DNA of 15,973 nt from Flavobacteriales bacterium. GTDB taxonomy: Bacteria; Bacteroidota; Bacteroidia; Flavobacteriales; BACL11. The position numbers and the translations under genes are program-made. Numbering within the stretch: the first letter of the stretch is position 1; every line of letters starts with the position of its first letter. The stretch covers positions 1 to 15,973 of the forward strand of contig JABGXK010000227.1 in the NCBI GenBank assembly GCA_018675825.1. Direction: 5' to 3'. This document shows positions 8,092-15,479 of this stretch, piece after piece. The notes under the pieces were generated by a model. That model was not told where the DNA came from and did no database searches. It saw nothing but the letters and a program-made list of their open reading frames with translations.

Positions 8092-9342
8092 TTATAATAT
8101 TTCTTCTAAAATTTTATAAAAACTATAAACATCATAATAACTATTATATAAAGGAACAGGAGCGATACGAATCACATCAGGCTCTCTCCAATCAGCAATA
8201 ACACCATTTAAAGTAAGCTTATCAAATAATTCTCTATTACCATTTTTAACTCTTATTGAAATTTGACATCCTCTTTTTTTAGGGGTAATAATACTTATTC
8301 GATCAGATTGAATATTTTCAAGTAAAAAAACTAGGTATGAGGTAAGTTGCTTTGATTTCTCTACAAGAGCATCCATGCCAACTTCATCAAATATTGATAA
8401 AGAAGCGCGAATAGCAGCTAAGGATAATATAGGAGGATTACTAAGCTGCCATCCTTCAGCAGTTTTAATTGGATTGAAGGTTTCAGGCATTTTAAATCTA
8501 CTTAACTTATTATGACCCCACCAACCTGCAAACCTGTTTAAATTACTTTTATGATATCTCTCATGTATAAAAACACCACCAACTGATCCAGGCCCAGAAT
8601 TCAAATATTTATATGAACACCAAACTGCAAAATCAACATTCCAATTATGTAGTGATAAAGATATATTTCCCACAGCATGCGCTAAATCAAAACCAACTTT
8701 AATTCCTTTATCATGTCCTAATTTAGTTATCTCTTGCATATCAAATACCTGACCTGTATAATAATTTACTCCCCCTAAAATAATTAAAGCTATTTCATCT
8801 CCATTATTATCAATTATTTTCTTTAAATCTTTAGTTCTAATATTAGATTCATTTTCCCTAGGCTTTAATCTAATAATAGCTTGAGATGGATTAATATTAT
8901 GATGTTTAATATGTGATTCTATAGCATATATGTCAGATGGAAATGCATCTGCTTCCATTATTACCTTAAAACGTTTTTTTGTAGGAAGATAAAAAGAAAC
9001 CATCATTAAATGAAGATTAACAGAAAGTGTATTCATCGCTACTACTTCTGATTTTTTAGCCCCAACAATCTTTGAATAGCTCTCTGATAAAAACTCATGA
9101 TATGGCAACCAAGGGTTTCTAGCATGTAAATGTCCTTCAACACCAAGATTCTTCCAATCTTCCAACTCTTGTTGAATAAAACCATTAGTATTTTTACTTT
9201 GTAATCCTAATGAATTACCACACAAATAAATATGTTTCTCTCCATTTTTTTTGAGTGGAAAATAAAATTTTTCCTGATAACTTCTCAAGTTGTCATTTTC
9301 ATCTAGATTGATTGCAAAGTCTTTAGATATATTATAATTCAT
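8092..9342 (-). CDS. kynU: Kynureninase
   Basis: A 416-residue fold-type I PLP enzyme that cleaves 3-hydroxykynurenine (or kynurenine) into 3-hydroxyanthranilate (or anthranilate) and alanine. Diagnostic segments are IYLCGNSLGLQ at 38-48, the substrate/PLP stretch MNTLSVNLHLMM near 103-114, GFDLAHAVGN at 217-226 (PLP-contacting Asp219 and His222), and the Schiff-base lysine in WCSYKYLNSGPG, Lys245. RFAGWWGH at 270-277 and EGWQLSNPPI at 296-305 are further kynureninase signatures. Because KMO and 3-hydroxyanthranilate dioxygenase are in the same operon, 3-hydroxykynurenine is the probable main substrate. Its ATG overlaps the end of the upstream formamidase-like gene by 11 bases in another frame, suggesting translational coupling. 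Confidence 0.96.
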   Translation of the reverse strand: MNYNISKDFAINLDENDNLRSYQEKFYFPLKKNGEKHIYLCGNSLGLQSKNTNGFIQQELEDWKNLGVEGHLHARNPWLPYHEFLSESYSKIVGAKKSEVVAMNTLSVNLHLMMVSFYLPTKKRFKVIMEADAFPSDIYAIESHIKHHNINPSQAIIRLKPRENESNIRTKDLKKIIDNNGDEIALIILGGVNYYTGQVFDMQEITKLGHDKGIKVGFDLAHAVGNISLSLHNWNVDFAVWCSYKYLNSGPGSVGGVFIHERYHKSNLNRFAGWWGHNKLSRFKMPETFNPIKTAEGWQLSNPPILSLAAIRASLSIFDEVGMDALVEKSKQLTSYLVFLLENIQSDRISIITPKKRGCQISIRVKNGNRELFDKLTLNGVIADWREPDVIRIAPVPLYNSYYDVYSFYKILEEIL

Positions 9343-10132
9343 TTAACTTAAAGATAATTGGACGACTAGGAGATGCATCAGATACAAAAGGAGCAATTTG
9401 TAGATTAAGCAGATAAGATCCATCCTTGATATTATTATCTACAAAAATCATTTCGGTAATTGTATAGTCCTTGGAATCAGGGTTGTAATTCTTATTCTTT
9501 GTATCCCAAAATATGTTATGAGAAGATAGATTCCCCTCATCAAATAAACGGTCAACTGAAGGTGTATCTATTAATAGATGTTTAATACCTCTACTTCTAA
9601 TATACGTCATAGCATCGTTGGTAAGAAAAGAAGGAGGATTCTTCATGTAGTCTTGAGATTTTTTAAAATCTGTATTGGGAAATGTCCTAATTATCAATCC
9701 TTTAAGTAGATAATCAGGAGTGTCTTCTAGTAAAGCTAACAAATCACCTTTAGTGATTACTAAGTCTTTACTTGTTAAATTTGGAATATAAGAATCATTA
9801 GATGATTTTGGAAAAACTGTAACTAATGTACTAGCAATCAAGATATCTTTTAATGAAGAAAGAATAGATACTCTTTCTTTTGTAATATGACCAATACACT
9901 CAGTATGAGTTCCATTACAATGAGGAGTTATACTATATGTTTCAAAATTACACGGCCCACCCTTCCTCCTATCACCTATAAATTTATTGTCTTGATAAGC
10001 AAGTGAAGATGCTTTTGCTACTCCATATGTATTAGGTTGTTCGCCATTAAAAATAATAGGTATTGATATATCTAATGATTGTGAAAAATCAACATTATAT
10101 TTTTTTAAATTAATTACTACCTCTGCATTCAT
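9332..10132 (-). CDS. Cyclase-family metal hydrolase, probable kynurenine formamidase with a divergent metal motif
   Basis: A 266-residue protein of the cyclase/KynB-like metal-dependent hydrolase family. By context it should hydrolyse N-formylkynurenine to kynurenine and formate, the only upper-pathway step not otherwise encoded here. The family motif HxGTHxDxPxH appears as CNGTHTECIGH at 72-82, so the first histidine position is Cys72 (with His71 beside it), Asp is Glu78, and the proline is Ile80; His76 and His82 are kept. The later ligands seem present as SHN (His205) and ITEM (Glu227). I start it at ATG 10132-10130, which overlaps the ACMSD stop by one base (TAATG). A longer frame reaches ATG at 10165, but would overlap ACMSD by 34 bases and add residues before the natural beginning of the domain. 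Family membership is firm; substrate is inferred. Confidence 0.8.
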   Translation of the reverse strand: MNAEVVINLKKYNVDFSQSLDISIPIIFNGEQPNTYGVAKASSLAYQDNKFIGDRRKGGPCNFETYSITPHCNGTHTECIGHITKERVSILSSLKDILIASTLVTVFPKSSNDSYIPNLTSKDLVITKGDLLALLEDTPDYLLKGLIIRTFPNTDFKKSQDYMKNPPSFLTNDAMTYIRSRGIKHLLIDTPSVDRLFDEGNLSSHNIFWDTKNKNYNPDSKDYTITEMIFVDNNIKDGSYLLNLQIAPFVSDASPSRPIIFKLNEL

Positions 10133-11148
10133 TAAATGAAATCTGTTTTTTGCATATTCAGCCAATCTAAAGCATTGCTTGAAAGTAATTTTTCTTTTAC
10201 ATTATTAGGATATGGTCTTTCATGGATTAATTTACCCGGTTCAAGCTCTCCAAGAGGAAATGGATAATCTGTACCTAAAGCAACTTTATCCTCACCCACC
10301 AATTCAATAATATACTCTAACATCTTATCATCATGAACCAAACTGTCTAGCCAGAATTTACCTAGGTAATCCTTAGGGTTAACATTATTGTCTACCGCTA
10401 CAAGATCTGGTCTTACATTAAAACCATGCTCAATACGGCCAATTGTAGAAGGAAAAGATCCTCCGCCATGTGCAAAAGCAACTCGTAATTTTGGGTATTT
10501 ATGAAATACACCACTAAATATCATAGAACATATTGCTAATGAGGTTTCCATTGGCATACCCACTAACCAAGGAAGCCAATATTTATCCATTTTTTCTTTT
10601 GCCATCCACCACCAAGGATGAACAAAGATCGCCATATCAAGATCTTCACAAGCCTCGTAAATAGGAAATAATGAGGGGTCATCTAAATTAAGGTCGTTGA
10701 TGTGAGATCCAATTTGGATACCCTTGAATCCTAAACTCTTTATTCTTTCAAGTTCTTTAATAGCTAAATTAGTATCTTGCATAGGTAGATTTCCTAATCC
10801 AATAAATCTTTTTGGATTTACATTAACTGACTCAATAAGATTATCATTGATAAACTTAGAAATTTCTAAACCATCCTTAGGCTTAGTCCAATAAGAAAAC
10901 ATAACAGGAACAGTGGACAATACTTGGACATCAACATTATGATGATTACAATCTTGAATCCTAGATTCAGGTTTCCAGCAATTTTCATCAACTTCTCTAA
11001 AAACCTGATCTTGCATCATCATGCGAGCACAACAAGGTTTATGATGTTCTAAGCTGATAAATTCACCATAACCAAAAATTTTATTAAAATTCGGAATATC
11101 CTTAGGAAGGATATGAGTATGAATATCAATTGTAAAGATCTTTTTCAT
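10132..11148 (-). CDS. nbaD: 2-amino-3-carboxymuconate-6-semialdehyde decarboxylase (ACMSD)
   Basis: A 338-residue zinc amidohydrolase-superfamily decarboxylase that converts ACMS, the product of 3-hydroxyanthranilate cleavage, to 2-aminomuconate-6-semialdehyde and CO2. Residues match the characterised Pseudomonas fluorescens enzyme almost number for number: His10 and His12 (DIHTH), Arg51 (FREVDENCW), His177 (FVHPWWW), the catalytic His227 (FAHGGGSFP) and metal Asp294 (LGTDYPFPLGE). The length is also the same within a few residues (334 in P. fluorescens). The enzyme removes ACMS before it can cyclise spontaneously to quinolinate, so its presence points to catabolism rather than NAD synthesis. 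The gene starts 3 bases after the HAO stop; the two enzymes catalyse successive steps. Confidence 0.96.
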   Translation of the reverse strand: MKKIFTIDIHTHILPKDIPNFNKIFGYGEFISLEHHKPCCARMMMQDQVFREVDENCWKPESRIQDCNHHNVDVQVLSTVPVMFSYWTKPKDGLEISKFINDNLIESVNVNPKRFIGLGNLPMQDTNLAIKELERIKSLGFKGIQIGSHINDLNLDDPSLFPIYEACEDLDMAIFVHPWWWMAKEKMDKYWLPWLVGMPMETSLAICSMIFSGVFHKYPKLRVAFAHGGGSFPSTIGRIEHGFNVRPDLVAVDNNVNPKDYLGKFWLDSLVHDDKMLEYIIELVGEDKVALGTDYPFPLGELEPGKLIHERPYPNNVKEKLLSSNALDWLNMQKTDFI

Positions 11149-11151
11149 TTT

Positions 11152-11682
11152 TTAAACAAACCTCTCGTCAGCACTCATTACTGCATTACATTTATCACAA
11201 GTTCTTAATTCCTTTGAACTATAAAAGTCCTTAAATCTAGGTTGAAAATCTTTTTCAACGTTAGTAAGTTTAAATTTAACGCTATGTATAGAATGATTAC
11301 AATTCTCACAAAACCAAATTAAACCATCCTGCTCATTAGCCTTTCTTTTTGCTTCAAATACAAGACCTATAGATCCTGCTGATCTTCTAGGCGAATGTGG
11401 AACCTTGGGGGGTAGAAGAAAAATCTCTCCCTCTTTCACTGGAATATCTACAGCTTTACCATTTTCTTGTATTCCAACTACAATATCTCCTTTAATTTGA
11501 TAATAAAACTCTTCTGTTTCATTATAATGATAATCTTTTCTGATATTAGGACCACCTACTACCATAATAATAAAATCTTCAGATTCTGTATAGATACATT
11601 TATTTCCAACTGGAGGTTTTAAAAATTCTTTATTGTCTTCAATCCATTTCTTAAAGTTAAAAGGTCTTCTTATTTTATTCAT
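11152..11682 (-). CDS. nbaC: 3-hydroxyanthranilate 3,4-dioxygenase
   Basis: A 176-residue cupin dioxygenase that opens the ring of 3-hydroxyanthranilate to give ACMS. The iron ligands are His52 and Glu58 (YHYNETEEFYYQ) and His96 (PHSPRRS). Arg48, Arg100 and Glu110 stand where the characterised Cupriavidus enzyme (174 residues) has its substrate-binding Arg47 and Arg99 and its Glu110. The C-terminal rubredoxin-like iron site of bacterial HAOs is intact: CENC at 125-128 and CDKC at 162-165. That second metal site separates this from the animal form, which lacks it. The gene is 11 bases after the RidA-type gene and 3 bases before ACMSD. Assignment is secure from active-site residues and context together. 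Confidence 0.97.
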   Translation of the reverse strand: MNKIRRPFNFKKWIEDNKEFLKPPVGNKCIYTESEDFIIMVVGGPNIRKDYHYNETEEFYYQIKGDIVVGIQENGKAVDIPVKEGEIFLLPPKVPHSPRRSAGSIGLVFEAKRKANEQDGLIWFCENCNHSIHSVKFKLTNVEKDFQPRFKDFYSSKELRTCDKCNAVMSADERFV

Positions 11683-11693
11683 AATTATTTTAT

Positions 11694-12110
11694 TTAAATA
11701 GTTGCTATAATTTTTAATTCAATTGCAATTGGTGTTGGTAAAGATTTTATCTCAATAGTTGTTCTACAAGGTTGATTATCCTTAAAATACTCTGCATATA
11801 TTTTATTATACATACTAAAATCATCTTTCATATTGGTTAAAAAAACTTGAACATCAATAATATTATTCCAAGAAGAACCAGCATCTTCAAGGATATAACG
11901 AATATTTGTAAAAACTGAATGGCATTGTTTTGCAATATCATAGCTTTCAATCTCCCCTTTATTATCTAATTGTACTCCAGGAATGTCTTTTTGATTCGGA
12001 ACCCTAGGGCCAACTCCCGAAAGAAATAAAAGATTACCTACTTTTCTTGCATGAGGATAAAGACCAACTGCCTGAGGAGCTCTTTTACTGTTAAATTTTT
12101 CTCCGTTCAT
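11694..12110 (-). CDS. nbaF: RidA-family protein, probable 2-aminomuconate deaminase
   Basis: A 138-residue RidA/YjgF/YER057c-fold protein. Family features are YPHARKVGNLLFLSGVGP at about 18-35, TNIRYILEDAGSSW near 68-81, VQVFLTNMKDDF at 87-98, and the conserved arginine in PCRTTIEI, Arg116, followed by PTPIAIELKIIA. Generic RidA proteins hydrolyse reactive enamines and imines. Those encoded in ACMS-degrading clusters (AmnD, NbaF) deaminate 2-aminomuconate, and this gene's place between the semialdehyde dehydrogenase and the ring-cleavage dioxygenase supports that role. The sequence alone cannot exclude a housekeeping RidA. The PHARKVG segment rather than a typical short RidA beginning suggests the specialised subgroup. 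It lies 3 bases after the dehydrogenase stop. Confidence 0.88.
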   Translation of the reverse strand: MNGEKFNSKRAPQAVGLYPHARKVGNLLFLSGVGPRVPNQKDIPGVQLDNKGEIESYDIAKQCHSVFTNIRYILEDAGSSWNNIIDVQVFLTNMKDDFSMYNKIYAEYFKDNQPCRTTIEIKSLPTPIAIELKIIATI

Positions 12111-12113
12111 AGA

Positions 12114-13556
12114 TTATATTTTAAGACACACATTTTTTGGCTCAGTAAAAAATTCTAATGATTTAAACCCTCCTTCTCGGCCAACTCCTGATTGTTTCAT
12201 TCCACCAAATGGGATTCTCAAATCACGCAACAACCAAGTGTTAATCCAAACAACTCCTGATTTGATTGCTGCTGCTACCCTATGTCCTTTACTAATATTT
12301 TCAGTAAAAATACTTGCGGAAAGACCATATTTTGTAGAATTAGCCATCATGATTAACTGTTCTTCATTATTAAATGGAATAATCGTTAATACAGGACCAA
12401 ATATTTCTTCTTGATTTATACTACAATCGTAAGAAAGACCCTCAATAACTGTAGGCTCAATATAATAACCTTTAGCTAAATCTCCAGATAAATACTTGCG
12501 ATTTCCTCCAATTAGTACCCTCCCCCCCAGTTTCTTTGCATCTTCAATTCTAGATAGTATGTTATCCATATGATTCTTAGATACAACAGCTCCTAAATTA
12601 GAATCATTATCTTTTGGATCACCGACGATAAGTTTAGAAACTTTTAATAGTAAAGATTCTTTAAATTTAGAATATATACTTTCTTCAATAAACAGGCGCG
12701 ATCCACATAGACAAATCTGTCCCTGATTAGAAAAACCTGCTTTTACAGCCATATCTACAGCTTTATCAAAATTAGCATCAGCAAATACAATATTTGGGTT
12801 TTTCCCACCAAGCTCTAATGATATTTTTTTAAACATTGGAGCAGTAACTTTAGCTATATGCTGTCCTGTTTTTGTGCCTCCCGTAAATGATACAATAGGA
12901 GTGTCAATATGTGTAGTAAGAGAATCGCCAATACTAGAACCGAGTCCATGTATTATATTTAAAACACCTTTAGGAAGTCCAGCTTCGATGCAAATTTTAC
13001 TAAGTAAAAAAGCCGTCATAGGAGTTATTTCAGAAGGCTTAGCAACTACGGTATTTCCAGCGGCCAAAGCAGGAGCAATCTTCCATGTTAATAAATAAAG
13101 AGGTAAGTTCCATGGAGAAATACATGCAGCAACACCAACAGGCTCTCTCAAAGTATAATTTAAAGCTCTACCATCCATATCGTGAACTTCTGAAGAAAAA
13201 TGCAGAATGGCAGTTGCAAAAAACCTGAAATTCTCAGAAGCTCTAGGAATATCTACTGCTCGAGCTAATGATTCCGGTTTTCCATTATCTAAACTTTCTG
13301 CAATAATTAAATCATCAGCAGACTCTTCAAGCTTATCTGCTAATTTCATTAAAACATCAGATCGATATTGCTTAGTAGTTTTACTCCATATTTTGAATGC
13401 TACTTTTGCTGCAGAAACAGCATTGTTTATATCGTTATCATTACTGTCAGGAATTAATGAATAAACATTACCGTTTGAAGGATTGTAATTATCTAAATAT
13501 TTTCCAGAATCTGGCGCAACTAAATTGCCATCAATATAATTATAAATTTTTTTCAT
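12114..13556 (-). CDS. nbaE: 2-aminomuconate-6-semialdehyde dehydrogenase (ALDH8-like)
   Basis: A 480-residue NAD-dependent aldehyde dehydrogenase that oxidises 2-aminomuconate-6-semialdehyde to 2-aminomuconate. General ALDH residues are Asn150 (SPWNLPL), Glu248 (LELGGKNP), the nucleophile Cys282 (NQGQICLCGSR) and Glu384 (QEEIFGP). Features of the ALDH8A1/aminomuconate branch are the ICLC around the nucleophile, DIPRASENFRFFA with Arg105, and WLLRDLRIPFGG with Arg444. These two arginines line up with those that bind the substrate's carboxylates in the characterised enzymes (my hand alignment). The start is taken as ATG 13556-13554. A TTG immediately before it (13559), directly after the SDR's TAA, would add one residue. 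The gene is contiguous with the SDR and 3 bases before the RidA-type gene. Confidence 0.93.
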   Translation of the reverse strand: MKKIYNYIDGNLVAPDSGKYLDNYNPSNGNVYSLIPDSNDNDINNAVSAAKVAFKIWSKTTKQYRSDVLMKLADKLEESADDLIIAESLDNGKPESLARAVDIPRASENFRFFATAILHFSSEVHDMDGRALNYTLREPVGVAACISPWNLPLYLLTWKIAPALAAGNTVVAKPSEITPMTAFLLSKICIEAGLPKGVLNIIHGLGSSIGDSLTTHIDTPIVSFTGGTKTGQHIAKVTAPMFKKISLELGGKNPNIVFADANFDKAVDMAVKAGFSNQGQICLCGSRLFIEESIYSKFKESLLLKVSKLIVGDPKDNDSNLGAVVSKNHMDNILSRIEDAKKLGGRVLIGGNRKYLSGDLAKGYYIEPTVIEGLSYDCSINQEEIFGPVLTIIPFNNEEQLIMMANSTKYGLSASIFTENISKGHRVAAAIKSGVVWINTWLLRDLRIPFGGMKQSGVGREGGFKSLEFFTEPKNVCLKI

Positions 13557-13559
13557 CAA

Positions 13560-14336
13560 TTATAGACTTGCTGTTCTTCCCCCGTCAACAGGTAGATTAA
13601 TCCCATTAATATAGCTTGCTAAATAAGAGCTTAAAAAGACAACTGCACTAGCAACCTCACTAGCCTCACCAAACCTATGTGAAGGAACAGAATTTTTCAT
13701 CATTAATTCAACCTCATTTATAGACTTACCCTGAATCTCTGCTTTTTTATGTATTAACGATTTTAATCTATTTGTATTTGTAAATCCTGGCAATACATTA
13801 TTAACCGTAATACCATAAGGTCCTAATTCTAAAGACAAGGTCTTTGCCCAGTTAGCAACTGCTGCTCTAATTGTATTAGAGACGCCCAACCCTTGTATTG
13901 GAGCTTTTACTGATGTTGAAATGATATTTATTATTCTTCCAAAATTATTATCTTTCATACTTCCAACGACTTTTTTTACTAATATCTGATTATTAATTAA
14001 ATGCATCCTAAAGGCTTTTTCAAAATCTAATGGGTCAGCCTCTGTAATTGGTCCAGCAGCAGGGCCACCAGTATTATTAACTAATATATCATATGTAGAT
14101 TTTAAATTACTAATTTTTTTTTCAAAATTTTCATCACTAAAATCTATGCATGCATAATCATGTTTTTGGCCTAAAGTTGTATCTAAAGAAGTGGTAACAT
14201 CTCTTAATGCATTCTCATTTCTTGCAATTAACGTAACATTTACTCCTTGTATAGCTAGCTCTTTAGCTGTAGCCATTCCTATTCCCTGAGTGCTTCCACA
14301 AACAATAGCATTTTTATTTCGTAATCCTAAATTCAT
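13560..14336 (-). CDS. Divergent short-chain dehydrogenase/reductase in the kynurenine operon
   Basis: A 258-residue Rossmann-fold protein of the SDR superfamily. It has a glycine-rich GSTQGIG at 14-20, Asp65 in CIDFSD, NNTGGPAAGP at 87-96 (NNAG in classical members), and the C-terminal NNVLPGFTNTNR and INLPVDGG segments. The active site is unusual. Ser140 or Ser142 may be the catalytic serine, but where classical SDRs have YxxxK this one has SNTIR at 153-157: Tyr is Ser153 and Lys is Arg157. This resembles the group annotated as BKR-like atypical SDR, for which the full tetrad is absent. It shares a 4-base ATGA overlap with tryptophan dioxygenase and abuts the semialdehyde dehydrogenase, so a role in tryptophan breakdown is strongly implied, but no step is assigned. 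Possible jobs include reducing a 2-oxohexenedioate intermediate. Confidence 0.88.
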   Translation of the reverse strand: MNLGLRNKNAIVCGSTQGIGMATAKELAIQGVNVTLIARNENALRDVTTSLDTTLGQKHDYACIDFSDENFEKKISNLKSTYDILVNNTGGPAAGPITEADPLDFEKAFRMHLINNQILVKKVVGSMKDNNFGRIINIISTSVKAPIQGLGVSNTIRAAVANWAKTLSLELGPYGITVNNVLPGFTNTNRLKSLIHKKAEIQGKSINEVELMMKNSVPSHRFGEASEVASAVVFLSSYLASYINGINLPVDGGRTASL

Positions 14337-15436
14337 TTATTTTTGTTGCTAAAATTATAACCTAACTCACTTTTAATATCCTCAGGTAATTCAGGAAGAT
14401 AAACACGAGATATCATAAGCGTTGAGATATTTGCTATATCTTCAAATAATCTATGCTGATCAACTGTCTGTTTTAAATACCCCTGACCTGAAGAGCCTCC
14501 GGTTCCTATTTTTTGACCCAACATTTTCTCAACCATTTGCACATGTCTAAAGCGCCATAAAGATATTTTATGATCCATTTCTACAAGTTTTCTTAAGAAT
14601 CTATATGGAAGATGTAGTATTGGCTGTTCCCTATATAAATTAATTAAAAGCGCAGACATTGTTGCTTTATATGACAAACTTGTAGTACCATCTTCTATTG
14701 ACTTAAGATGATTTTCTTCATTAAAAATATTGTCAAAATACTTTTTATTTTCTTCAATCATTTTAATCCTTATTTTTTTATCATTCTCATTAAGATTTTT
14801 AGAATCATTAATTTCAGAAGCTTCATTTTCCATCATATCTGAAACAGCTTGCTTATATTCTTGTGTAAAATCAAAATCTTTCATATTTAAAAAAGGAATT
14901 CTCTCTAACCATTTCTCGACAAGTAAAAATAAAGAATCACTCTCTTCAAGTTCTAGTATCTCTTCTTTTTTATCACCTGAAAACTGACTATGGTAAGGGC
15001 ATCCTCCAAACTGATGACGCTCCTTAATTTTTAATCCTAGCATTACTTCTAACTTTCTAAACTGATGAGATTGAAATCCTGATGCTGGAGATAGATTGTT
15101 TCTAAAATCTAGAAAATCTAAAGATGTCATGGTTTCTAAAATATCTAATTGTTGTACTAAAACATCTAATATTTTATTTACCCTGTCCAGTCTTCCTACA
15201 ATCAAGCCCACATTCTCTTCGTCAATTTTCTCCTTCTTAAACAAACTCATAATTGATGTTAACTCATGTATTATCTGTTTAAACCACAACTCATAAGTTT
15301 GATGAATAATAATAAACAACATCTCCTCGTGAGCTTCACTTTTATTTTTCTTGCCACTAAGAGGGTGTTGCGCATTTAGTATTTTATCAAGATCTAAATA
15401 GTTAATATAATGAACAGAAGATGTTTGGTCAGACAT
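14333..15436 (-). CDS. kynA: Tryptophan 2,3-dioxygenase (long, animal-like form)
   Basis: A 367-residue haem enzyme that adds O2 to L-tryptophan, giving N-formylkynurenine, the first and usually rate-setting step. EEMLFIIIHQTYELWFKQ holds the distal His45. FRNNLSPASGFQSHQFR contains Arg112, which binds the substrate carboxylate. WRFRHVQMVEKMLG carries the proximal haem ligand His298, and GTGGSSG at 311-317 includes Thr312 of the substrate site. It is longer than the about 300-residue Xanthomonas enzyme. The extra part (about residues 150-250, with LVEKWLERIPF and a Lys/Glu-rich helical segment) runs collinear with vertebrate TDO. First gene of the operon: ATG at 15436, 39 bases after the prenyltransferase stop, ending in an ATGA overlap with the SDR. 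No regulator gene is visible nearby. Confidence 0.97.
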   Translation of the reverse strand: MSDQTSSVHYINYLDLDKILNAQHPLSGKKNKSEAHEEMLFIIIHQTYELWFKQIIHELTSIMSLFKKEKIDEENVGLIVGRLDRVNKILDVLVQQLDILETMTSLDFLDFRNNLSPASGFQSHQFRKLEVMLGLKIKERHQFGGCPYHSQFSGDKKEEILELEESDSLFLLVEKWLERIPFLNMKDFDFTQEYKQAVSDMMENEASEINDSKNLNENDKKIRIKMIEENKKYFDNIFNEENHLKSIEDGTTSLSYKATMSALLINLYREQPILHLPYRFLRKLVEMDHKISLWRFRHVQMVEKMLGQKIGTGGSSGQGYLKQTVDQHRLFEDIANISTLMISRVYLPELPEDIKSELGYNFSNKNK

Positions 15437-15456
15437 GAAATATGTTTAAATGTGCA

Positions 15457-15479
15457 GTAAATATAAGAAGATATTTTAC
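15457..15479 (-). other. Small hairpin between the prenyltransferase and tryptophan dioxygenase genes
   Basis: The minus strand reads GTAAAATAT, loop CTTCTT, ATATTTAC: nine bases against eight, pairing as 8 A-T-rich base pairs with one bulged A. It overlaps the stop codon of the UbiA-family gene. No T-run follows, so it is not a standard terminator. It also contains TATATTTA, one base off the TAnnTTTG box, 21 bases before the dioxygenase ATG. Function unknown. Confidence 0.25.

Noticed and set aside
10133..10165. Longer formamidase start at ATG 10165
   Set aside because: It overlaps the end of ACMSD by 34 bases; the internal ATG at 10132 gives a TAATG junction like the other coupled starts and begins right before the domain.
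11694..12110. Treating the RidA gene as a generic housekeeping imine deaminase
   Set aside because: Its position between the semialdehyde dehydrogenase and ring-cleavage dioxygenase matches known aminomuconate deaminase clusters; still, sequence alone does not settle this.
13207..13464. Open frames on the plus strand, such as this one and those at 3299-3544, 14730-14987 and 1265-1537
   Set aside because: Each lies antisense inside a well-supported minus-strand gene, has no recognisable motif, and shows low-complexity composition typical of a reverse reading.
13557..13559. TTG start for the aldehyde dehydrogenase
   Set aside because: An ATG follows immediately in frame and the extra residue changes nothing, so the ATG is preferred.
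15437..15475. Promoter for the kynurenine operon directly before tryptophan dioxygenase
   Set aside because: The best box, TATATTTA, misses the final G of TAnnTTTG, and the upstream TTTTTG is only 13 bases away, shorter than the usual spacing. The gap may hold a promoter but I cannot support it.
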